A stretch of 64,000 nucleotides of DNA from Ptiloglossa arizonensis (taxonomy: Eukaryota; Arthropoda; Insecta; Hymenoptera; Colletidae). A program made the position numbers and the translations under genes. The stretch spans positions 62,001-126,000 of the forward strand of contig NW_027478535.1 in NCBI RefSeq assembly GCF_051014685.1, in the 5' to 3' direction. The notes under the pieces were generated by a model. It worked only from the letters and a program-made list of their open reading frames with translations, did no database searches and was not told where the DNA came from. This document shows, in pieces, positions 28,087-36,891 of this stretch (position 1 is the first letter of the stretch; every line of letters starts with the position of its first letter).

Positions 28087-30191
28087 TCAAAATTTTCGCA
28101 AGGCTGATACTCGAAACCAATATCTACAAAGGCCTAGGGGAAAAATGCACATACCTTTGTAATCGGGCGAGTTTCTACTTTCAGACGCAACAGGAATTTT
28201 TCGAGTTAGTCTATTCGTTCGCGAGATGTGGGAGTTTGAAGTAAAGGAATGGTTGAGAATCCATCTAAATTTTCGCAAGTCTGATACTCGAAACCAATAA
28301 CTACAGTGACCTAGGGGAAAAATACACATACCTTTGTAATCGGGCGAGTTTCTACTTTCAGATGCAACAGGAATTTCTCGAGTTCGTCAATCCGTTCGCG
28401 AAATATCGGAGTTTGGAATTAAGGAATGGTTGAGAAATCATCAAAATTTTCGCAATTCTGATACTCGAAACCAATAACTGGAATGTCCTAGGGGAAAAGT
28501 TCACACACCATTGTAATCTGGCGAGTTTCTACTTTCAGATGCAGCAGGAATTTCTCGAGTTCGTCAATCCGTTCGCGAGATATGGGAGTTTGTAGTTAAG
28601 GAATGATTGAGAAACCATCAAAATTTCACAATTCTGGTACTCGAAACCAATAACTGGAATGGCCTAGGCGAAAAGTACACACACCATTGTAATGGGGCGA
28701 GTTTCTACTTTCAGATGCAACAGGAATTTCTCGAGTTCGTCAATCCGTTCGCGAGATATGGGAGTTTGAAGTTAAGGAATGGTTGAGAATCCATAAAAAT
28801 TTTCGCAAGTCTGATACTCGAAACCAATAACTACAATGGCCTAGGGGAAAAATGCACATACCGTTCTAATCGGGAGAGTTTCTACTTTCAGATGCAACAG
28901 GAATTTCTCGAGTTCGTCAATCCGTTCGCGAGATATGGGAGTTTGAAGTTAAGGAATGGTTGAGAATCCATCAAAATTTTCGCAAGTGTGATACTCGAAA
29001 CCAAGAACTACAATGGCCTAGGGGAAAAATGCACATACCGTTCTAATCGGGGGAGTTTCTGCTTTCAGACGCAACAGAAATTTTTCGAATTCGTCAATCC
29101 GTTCGCGAGATATGGGAGTTTGAAGTTAAGGAATGGTTGAGAAATCATCAAAATTTTCGTAAGTCTGATACTCGAAACCAATAACTGGAATGGCCTAGGG
29201 GAAAAATACACATACCTTTGTAATCGGGCGAGTTTCTACTTTCAGATGCAACAGGAATTTCTCGAGTTCGTCAATCCGTTCGCGAAATATCGGAGTTTGG
29301 AATTAAGGGATGGTTGAGAAATCATCAAAATTTTCGCAATTCTGATACTCGAAACCAATAACTGGAATGGCCTAGGGGAAAAGTTCACACACCATTGTAA
29401 TCTGGCGAGTTTCTACTTTCAGATGCAGCAGGAATTTCTCGAGTTCGTCAATCCGTTCACGAGATATGGTAGTTTGTAGTTAAGGAATGGTTGAGAAACC
29501 ATCAAAATTTTCACAATTCTGGTACTCGAAACCAATAACTGGAATGGCCTAGGCGAAAAGTACACACACCATTGTAATGGGGCGAGTTTCTACTTTCAGA
29601 TGCAACAGGAATTTCTCGAGTTCGTCAATCCGTTCGCGAGATATGGGAGTTTGAAGTTAAGGAATGGTTGAGAATCCATAAAAATTTTCGCAAGTCTGAT
29701 ACTCGAAACCAATAACTACAATGGCCTAGGGGAAAAATGCACATACCGTTCTAATCGGGAGAGTTTCTGCTTTCAGACGCAACAGAAATTTTTCGAATTC
29801 GTCAATCCGTTCGCCAAATATCGGAGTTTGGGGTTAAGAGATGGTTGAGAAACCATCAAAATTTTCGGAATTCTGATACTCGAAACCAATAACTGGAATG
29901 GCCTAGGGGAAAAGTACTCACACCATTGTAATCTGGCGAGTTTCTACTTTCAGATGCAACAGGAATTTCTCGAGTTCGTCAATCCGTTCGTGAGATATGG
30001 GAGTTTGAAGATAAGGAGTGGTTGAGAAACCATCAAAATTTTTGCAAGTCTGATACTCGAAACCAATAACTATAATGGCTTAGGGGAAAAATACACATAC
30101 CATTGTAATCGGGCGAGTTTCAACTTTCTGATGCAACAGGAATTTCTGGAGTTCGTCAATCCGTTCGCGAGATATGGGAGAATATTTATAA

Positions 30192-30989
30192 TTTCTATTA
30201 TATATCATTTGATCTATAGTTAAATTTGACACTAATACTCTAAATACATATTTAATATATTTTTTAATCTCTTTAGCCTCCAGAAGAATTTTATTTATAC
30301 TATTTACTATATATAATAATTTACACAGGATCGGAAATAAATCTAATTATTTATTTATAATAATAATTTTTTTTTCACTTATCTTAAAAATTGGGATGTA
30401 CTCTTTAAATGTTCGATTCATTTCTTTAATTTATTCATTAAATTGAATTAATCTATTCTTTGTAATAACTTTAATAAAATTAATCCCTATAATTATTATA
30501 GAACTCGTATTAAAATTTAATAATGAAATTTATTTTATTTGCCTAATTAATGTAATTATTGCCCCTATCATTTGCTTAAATAAAAAATCAATCAAAATAA
30601 TTATAGGATATTCATCTGTTATACAAACATCTATTATAGTTATTTTATTAATAATTATCAAAGATACATTTTTAACATATTTCATTTTATATTCAATAAT
30701 TTCTTCAAATTTAATTTTTATATTTAAAATAATAAAGATTAATTCTTCTTGCTAATTTAATATATTAACCTCTAATAAAAGAAAAATTATTTTATACTCA
30801 ATAATTATTATGTATACAAATTTCCCACCTATAGCACTCTTTATACTGAAATGAATCGTCCTAGAAACATTAATAAATTCAAGAATAAAATTTATACTTT
30901 TAATAATTGTATATCTTTTTATAAGATTAATTACATCATGAAATTATTTAAATATATCCTTCTTATATTTTTTCCCTTCAATTAAATAA
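30192..30989 (+). pseudogene. nad2: nad2 pseudogene (NADH dehydrogenase subunit 2, mitochondrial origin), 5'-truncated
   Basis: One reading frame of 266 codons (invertebrate mitochondrial code) is kept from about 30,192 to the TAA at 30,987-30,989. It is hydrophobic throughout with ND2-like blocks: a SLASSSILFM segment, then LILKIGMYSLNVRF, LNWINLFFVMTLMKLIPM, and near the end NFPPMALFMLKW, matching the usual GLPPFLGFLPKW of ND2. The natural N-terminus (about 30 residues) is missing at the satellite junction. One nonsense codon, TAA at 30,753-30,755, breaks it; the inverted copies read TCC-TTA where this copy has TGC-TAA. ND2 is a membrane subunit of respiratory complex I, but this nuclear copy cannot be expressed as such. 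Confidence 0.9.
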
Positions 30990-31107
30990 AAAATATATAC
31001 CTAAATTAACCTTAATTTTCTAAACTATGATCTATTTATAACTTTTTGAATATTTATATTTATATTTATGATCTACTGGTTATATTAATTTTTAGCATAA
31101 TTAATAT
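30990..31107 (+). other. nad2-cox1 spacer of the NUMT, no tRNA recognised
   Basis: 118 bp of very AT-rich sequence between the nad2 stop and the cox1 start. In most insects this interval holds tRNA-Trp, tRNA-Cys and tRNA-Tyr (about 200 bp). No cloverleaf with the expected TCA, GCA or GTA anticodon was found by eye on either strand. Either these tRNAs had moved in the donor mitogenome or they were lost in the nuclear copy. Confidence 0.6.
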
Positions 31108-32637
<1,530 letters not shown>

Positions 32638-32642
<5 letters not shown>

Positions 32643-32702
32643 TATGGCAGATTAGTGCATGAATTTAAGATTCATTTATAAAATTTAATATTTTTATTAA
32701 AA
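32638..32702 (+). tRNA. trnL2: mitochondrial tRNA-Leu(UUR), anticodon TAA, nuclear copy
   Basis: TATGGCAGATTAGTGC is the hallmark D-arm region of insect mitochondrial tRNA-Leu(UUR). The anticodon arm is ATGAA/TTCAT around the TTTAAGA loop (anticodon TAA), and the T-arm stem is AAAAT/ATTTT. The acceptor pairs CATAATA with TATTAAA at five of seven positions. It overlaps the cox1 stop by a few bases and abuts the cox2 ATG. It is part of the NUMT and not expected to function in the nucleus. Confidence 0.85.
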
Positions 32703-33386
32703 ATGTCCCATTGAAAAATAATTAATTTCCAAGACCCCAATTCGCCATATGCCGATAATTTAAATCTTTTTCACAACTTCACAATAATTATAATAATTAT
32801 AATCTCTTCATTAACTCTAATAATTATATTAGATATTTTTACTAATAAATTTATCAATCGATTTTTACTTAAAAATCATCATATTGAAATTGTATGAACT
32901 TTACTCCCAATAATAATTTTAGGAGTAATTGCACTTCCTTCTTTAAAAACCCTATATTTTATTGATGAACTATGAATACCCGTATACTTAACAATCAAAT
33001 CAATTGGGCACCAATGATATTGATCCTATGAATACCCAGAATTTAATAATTTAAATTTTGACTCCTATATAGATAAAGATTTAAATAATATTTACATTTT
33101 TCGTCTCCTAGACGTAGATAATCGAATAATTATTCCATCTAATACACTAATTCGAATATTAACAACATCAAACGACGTAATTCACTCTTGAACTGTTCCG
33201 TCTTTAGGCTTAAAAATAGACTCAGTACCAGGGCGAATTAACCAAATAAATTTAATTACTAATCGACCTCGAGTATTTTTCGGACAATGTTCTGAAATCT
33301 GCGGAGCTAATCACAGATTTATGCCAATTGTTGTGGAAAGAACTAATTATTCAAACTTTATTAATTGAATTAACAACCAAAATTAA
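32703..33386 (+). pseudogene. cox2: cox2 NUMT copy (cytochrome c oxidase subunit II), reading frame intact in mitochondrial code
   Basis: ATG to TAA, 228 codons including the stop, with no frameshift or stop when read with the invertebrate mitochondrial code. It starts MSHWKMINFQDPNSPYADNL. Two N-terminal membrane segments lie at about residues 25-45 and 62-80, followed by SIGHQWYWSYEYPEF and LLDVDNRMIIP. The Cu(A) site [19 protein letters not shown] retains both Cys, the Glu, the His and the Met. Full length is normal for insect COX2. The nuclear standard code would stop at several TGA codons, so this is a non-functional copy despite being intact. Its integrity shows how recent the transfer is. 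Confidence 0.95.
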
Positions 33387-33423
33387 ATTTTAACCTACTC
33401 ATATAATATTTAATTAAATCAAA

Positions 33424-33491
33424 TCATTAGATGTCTGACAAAAGAATTGATTTTTTAAATCAAATTATAGTAATAAATTACTTCACTTTTG
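33424..33491 (+). tRNA. trnK: mitochondrial tRNA-Lys (anticodon TTT), 3' end damaged or truncated
   Basis: Follows cox2 as in the ancestral insect order. CATTAGATGTCTGA resembles the insect tRNA-Lys 5' half. The anticodon arm is TTGAT/ATCAA with a TTTTTAA loop (anticodon TTT), and the T-arm is AGTAAT/ATTACT. The 3' acceptor strand pairs poorly with the 5' strand. The neighbouring 0.7-kb nuclear block begins at about 33,493, so the mitochondrial homology probably breaks inside or just after this tRNA. Confidence 0.65.
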
Positions 33492-33492
33492 A

Positions 33493-34204
33493 TTTTAAAA
33501 CTTTAAGAATCATCTCTTTACATCGAAGCTCGATCAAAATTAATTTCTATAAGTTCTTAATCATTTGTAATGCATCAATAGGATGCACATTGTTCGATTA
33601 ATATTGGGAACATACATAAATGTTAGTAACAATGGCGGAAATGAAAAAACATTCACCGAAACCGTTCGCCTTCGCAGATTTCGCAATATCTTGACGTTTA
33701 TTTACCATAATAATTAACAACCGTCGTTGGACCGTAGATTAAACAATTTTTCACAATGTTCCGGTATAAATAATGGCTATAAAGCCATCAATATCTTGAA
33801 GTATTTGGTTAGATCGAACAAATACAATCGAAGAAACCGTGCGATAAAATAAATGAATATTTCGCTACATATCGGAATTATAGTTTGTATGTATGCAAAT
33901 ATATTCTGAACCCGCAATTACAAATCCCTGTAACGTGGTAATTACATGGGTTGCCATCTGTTGGAGAAAGGGTTAAACTACACTTAAGGGGCGAAAACAC
34001 CTGGCGGAGAAACGCTCAAGTTTGTCGAGGAATTGTTCTAATTTCCACAAATAGATGGCGCGACAAGTACAATTTACCGACATTAGAGATAAGTATTTCC
34101 ATTTGTATGATATTCCCTACCGTGCGATAAAATAAATAAATACTTTTGTACAAACTTTTGTATGTTTCATCTTTCAAATAAATGTAAAATTAAACCTTCC
34201 ACGG
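33493..34204 (+). repeat. Unidentified 0.7-kb nuclear-type block, copy 1
   Basis: A more GC-balanced sequence (for example CCGTTCGCCTTCGCAGA) lying between forward mitochondrial DNA and an inverted nad2 fragment. It recurs at 43,512-44,212 with roughly 90% identity. It contains a TATA-like GGTATAAATAATGGCTATAA at about 33,765. It also contains two direct repeats of CCGTGCGATAAAATAAAT (about 33,838 and 34,122), about 285 bp apart, and AATAAA polyadenylation-like motifs. No coding frame of note. It could be a solo LTR, a remnant of another mobile element or single-copy nuclear DNA carried along by the duplication; the sequence does not decide. Confidence 0.75.
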
Positions 34205-34358
34205 TAAATTTTATTCTTGAATTTATTAATGTTTCTAGGACGATTTATTTCAGTATAAAGAGTGCTATAGGTGGGAAATTTGTGTACATAATAATTATTG
34301 GGTATAAAATAATTTTTCTTCTATTAGACGATAACATATTAAATAAGGAAGAAGAGTT
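34205..34358 (-). pseudogene. nad2: nad2 fragment, inverted copy 2, downstream part (interrupted)
   Basis: The reverse complement matches nad2 of the main NUMT from about 30,740 to 30,893, including the NFPPMALFMLKW-coding stretch. The last roughly 96 bp of nad2 are absent: homology stops at ATAAAATTTA and continues into the 0.7-kb block. The fragment ends at AGTT, where the LTR-like element is inserted; the rest of the nad2 copy resumes at 35,382. Confidence 0.9.
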
Positions 34359-34360
34359 TT

Positions 34361-34613
34361 TGGCGGCGCTAAATTAAAGTATGTCAGAGGAAGGAAAGAA
34401 CGGAAATATAAGGAAGTGGGGATAAGCGTTTCATCCCGGGCCTGCTAGTGGACTCGTCAGTAAGGCATCCTAGCAGGCCCTGCCTTATACGCCGGGACAT
34501 TGGAAGATCGGTAAGAGGTCGTATATATAGCGATCGGAGCAGGTACGGGAACTTGCGGGAAACGGTTGGTGGTGAGTTTCCCTCTGGTGGCAAGCGTGGG
34601 TAGTGCCGCCACA
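34361..34613. repeat. Left terminal direct repeat (LTR-like), 253 bp
   Basis: Begins TGGCGGCGCTAAATTAAAG and ends TAGTGCCGCCACA, so it has TG...CA ends and imperfect terminal inverted repeats, as LTRs do. It carries a TATA-like TATATATAG at 34,522-34,530, a possible pol II promoter. A perfect 11-bp inverted repeat GGGCCTGCTAG/CTAGCAGGCCC lies at 34,438-34,448 and 34,470-34,480, and would form a hairpin with a 21-base loop. Confidence 0.75.
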
Positions 34614-35123
34614 TAACCCCCTTGCCAGTGGTAAACGATACTTTGAAGTTCCGTCCTGATGTCCCAGTGGCGTAGGTATTTGTTCCGTTGTTCGGTGGCA
34701 CAACAAGGCACAGGAGGAGGTTGTCTAGAGTAGTGGACGAGAGGAATGGTTCTTTTTCGTAGTAAGGGCCCAGCTGCTGTCGATTACGAAATACGCATGG
34801 CGAGCCTTGTATGCTCAAGCCGCGATTTTACTTGTTGTCCGACGTTGATGCGTGAGCGTACCGGTACTTATGAAACGCATCCGTGTGGTCGGTGAATCAT
34901 GTCGACTAAAGCTGCCTGCTGTCCTCCTAGGGTTGATCCTGATGGTTAGCCGGGAGTATAGCGTCGTGTCGTCGCTGGCAGGTTCAGGAGTCAACCCTCG
35001 GAGAGGGGGATTAACGAAAATCGGCCTTTACGTTGCGTTCCTTCCATCGTCTTGTGCTGCACCTCTACTGCTGCTGTGCTGTTGTCCAGAAGGTTGCGTT
35101 GTTCTTAGACGGGGTCACCACTT
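34614..35123. other. Interior of the LTR-like element, no gene recognised
   Basis: 510 bp of GC-balanced sequence between the two direct repeats. Open frames up to about 120-140 codons cross into the terminal repeats, but none shows protease, reverse transcriptase, integrase, gag zinc-knuckle or transposase motifs. A GGTTGATCCTG 11-mer near 34,932 resembles the start of 18S rRNA, but nothing around it continues that match. Confidence 0.6.
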
Positions 35124-35377
35124 TGGCGACGCTAAATTAAAGTATGTTAGAGGAAGGAAAGAACGGAAATATAAGGAAGTGGGGATAAGCGTTTCATCCC
35201 GGGCCTGCTAGTGGACTCGTCAGTAAGGCATCCTAGCAGGCCCTGCCTTATACGCCGGGACATTGGAAGATCGGTAAGAGGTCGTATATATAGCGATCGG
35301 AGCAGGTACGGGAACTTGCGGGAAACGGTTGGTGGTGGAGTTTCCCTCTGGTGGCAAGCGTGGGTAGTGCCGCCACA
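35124..35377. repeat. Right terminal direct repeat (LTR-like), 254 bp
   Basis: Near-identical to the left repeat. Differences seen are GACGC versus GGCGC at the start, TATGTTAGAG versus TATGTCAGAG, and one extra G in the GGTGGTGGAG run. The TATA-like motif recurs at 35,285-35,293 and the 11-bp hairpin at 35,201-35,211/35,233-35,243. The low divergence implies recent insertion. Confidence 0.75.
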
Positions 35378-35381
35378 AGTT

Positions 35382-35953
35382 AATCTTTATTATTTTAAAT
35401 ATAAAAATTAAAATTAAATAAATTATTGAATATAAAATGAAATATGTTAAAAATGTATTTTTGTTAATTATTAATAAAATAACTATAATAGATGTTTGTA
35501 TAACAGATGAATATCCTATAATTATTATGATTGATTTTTTTGTTTAAGCAAATGATAGGGGCAATAATTACATTAAATAGGCAAATAAAATAAATTTCAT
35601 TATTAAATTTTAATATGAGTTCTATAATAATTATAGGGATTAATTTGATTAAAGTTATTATAAAGAATAGATTAATTCAATTTAACGAATAAATTAAAGA
35701 AATGAATCGAACATTTAAAGAGTACATCCCAATTTTTAAGATAAGTGAAAAAAAAAATTATTATAAATAAACAATTAGATTTATTTCCGATTCTGTGTAA
35801 ATTATTATATATAGTAAATAGTATAAATAAAATTCTTCTGGAGGCTAAAGAGATTAAAAAATATATTAAATATGTATTTAGAGTATTAGTGTCTAATTTA
35901 ACTATAGATCAAATGATTTATAAAAGAAATTATAAATATTATAATCATTTAAT
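35382..35953 (-). pseudogene. nad2: nad2 fragment, inverted copy 2, upstream part
   Basis: The reverse complement matches 30,181 to about 30,735 of the main NUMT. It carries a one-base insertion in an A-run (the complement of TTTTTTTGTTTAAGC near 35,540), which breaks the ND2 frame. This insertion and several substitutions are shared with the copy at 44,213-44,803 but not with the forward copy. It ends at CGATTAAATGATTATAAT (complement), directly against the minisatellite. Confidence 0.9.
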
Positions 35954-36891
35954 CGAAACGGACAAACGGAGAAACGGAGAAACGATGAAACGAAGGAAGA
36001 AACGAAGAAACGAAGAAAGAAACGGAGAAATGAAGAAAGAAACGAAGAAACGAAGAAAGAAACGGAGAAACGAAGAATGAAACGGAGAAACGAAGAAAGA
36101 AACGGAGAAATAAATGGAAAAAAGAAGATATAAACGGAGAATCAAAGAAAGAAACGGAGAAACGAACAAAGAAACGGAGAAACGAAGAAAGAAATGAAGA
36201 AACGAAGAATGAAACGGAGAAACGAAGAAAGAAACGGAGAAATAAATGGAAAAACGAAGATATAAACGGAGAAACGAAGAAAGAAACGGAGAAACGAAGA
36301 AACGATGAAAGAAACGGAGGAACGAACAAAGAAACGGAGAAACGAACAAAGAAACGGAGAAACGAACAAAGAAACGGAGAAACGGACAAAGAAACGGAGA
36401 AACGAAGAAAGAAACGGAGAAATGAAGATAGAAACGAAGAAACGAAGAAAGAAACGGAGAAACGAAGAAATAAACCGAGAAACGGAGAAAGAAACGGAGA
36501 AAAGAAGAAAGAAACAGAGAAACGAACAAAGAAACGCAGAAACGACGAATGAAACGGAGAAACGAAGAAAGAATCGGAGAAACGGAGAAACGAAGATAGA
36601 AACGAAGAAACGAAGAAAGAGACGGAGAAATAAATGGAGAAACGAAGATATAAACGGAGAAACGAAGAAAGAAACGGAGAAACGAAGAAACGATGAAAGA
36701 AACGGAGAAACGAAGAAAGAAACGGAGAAACGAAGAAAGAAACGGAGAAACGAAGAAAGAAACGGAGAAACGAAGAAAGAAACGGAGAAACGAAGAAAGA
36801 AACGGAGAAACGGAGAAATAAATGGAGAAACGAAGAAATAAACGGAGAAGCGAACAAAGAAACGGAGAAACGAACAAAGAAACGGAGAAAG
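35954..36891 (-). repeat. 20-bp minisatellite, GA-rich (inverted) arm
   Basis: About 0.94 kb of GAAACGGAGAAACGAAGAAA-type 20-bp units with variants such as AACGAACAAAG. It is the same repeat as the next 6.3 kb but in the opposite orientation. At the outer edge, units are shorter and simpler (GAAACGG repeats). Purine-rich strand throughout, so stop-free open frames on either strand are compositional and not genes. Confidence 0.95.

Larger units (their letters stand above)
1..30180 (+). repeat. 177-bp satellite DNA array, forward orientation (about 170 units)
   Basis: Head-to-tail units of 176-177 bp fill this stretch without interruption. Equivalent points recur at 531, 707 and 884. Each unit carries the same landmarks in order: a CCTAGGGG or CCTAGGGC box, ATTGTAATCGGGCGAG, TTTCAGATGCAACAGG, an XhoI-like CTCGAG, CCGTTCGCGAGATATGGGAG, GGAATGGTTGAGAAACC and AAAATTTTCGC. 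Units differ mostly by substitutions, and blocks of neighbouring units recur as higher-order repeats. The period is a multiple of three (59 codons), so one frame runs through each unit until a TGA at the GGT-TGA-GAA position. This gives recurring 60-140-codon open frames that are not genes. There are no interspersed genes or transposons. The array ends mid-unit at the mitochondrial insertion. Confidence 0.97.
34359..35377. mobile_element. LTR-like (TRIM-type) element inserted in nad2 copy 2
   Basis: About 1,019 bp bounded by two direct repeats of 253 and 254 bp that differ at about three positions. Element ends are short inverted repeats: TTTGGCGGCGCTA on the left, and TGTGGCGGCACTA as the complement of the right end. 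A 4-bp AGTT lies on both sides (34,355-34,358 and 35,378-35,381). The paralogous nad2 copy at 44,363-44,366 has a single AGTT with no insert, which is a clear empty site. The roughly 510-bp interior has no convincing gag-pol coding capacity, and no primer-binding site or polypurine tract could be assigned. It is much more GC-rich than its surroundings. A miniature terminal-repeat retrotransposon is the best fit; a non-autonomous DNA element with long direct repeats is the alternative. Confidence 0.75.

Noticed and set aside
416..30180. Recurring 60-138-codon frames in the left satellite array
   Set aside because: They repeat with the satellite period, occur on both strands, and are ended by the same unit-borne stop. 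There is no gene context.
1..30180. CRISPR-like array
   Set aside because: The units are contiguous 177-bp satellite repeats without unique spacers, in a eukaryotic context.
34614..34640. tRNA primer-binding site after the left terminal repeat
   Set aside because: TAACCCCCTTGCCAG does not clearly complement a tRNA 3' end that I can recognise, and no polypurine tract abuts the right repeat, so neither is annotated.
34920..34960. Possible 18S rRNA start (GGTTGATCCTG)
   Set aside because: Only an 11-base match. The following bases do not continue the rRNA sequence and no rDNA lies nearby.
34384..35411. Frames of 66-144 codons in the LTR-like element
   Set aside because: They span the terminal repeats and interior without any retroelement or transposase motif, and overlap one another on both strands.
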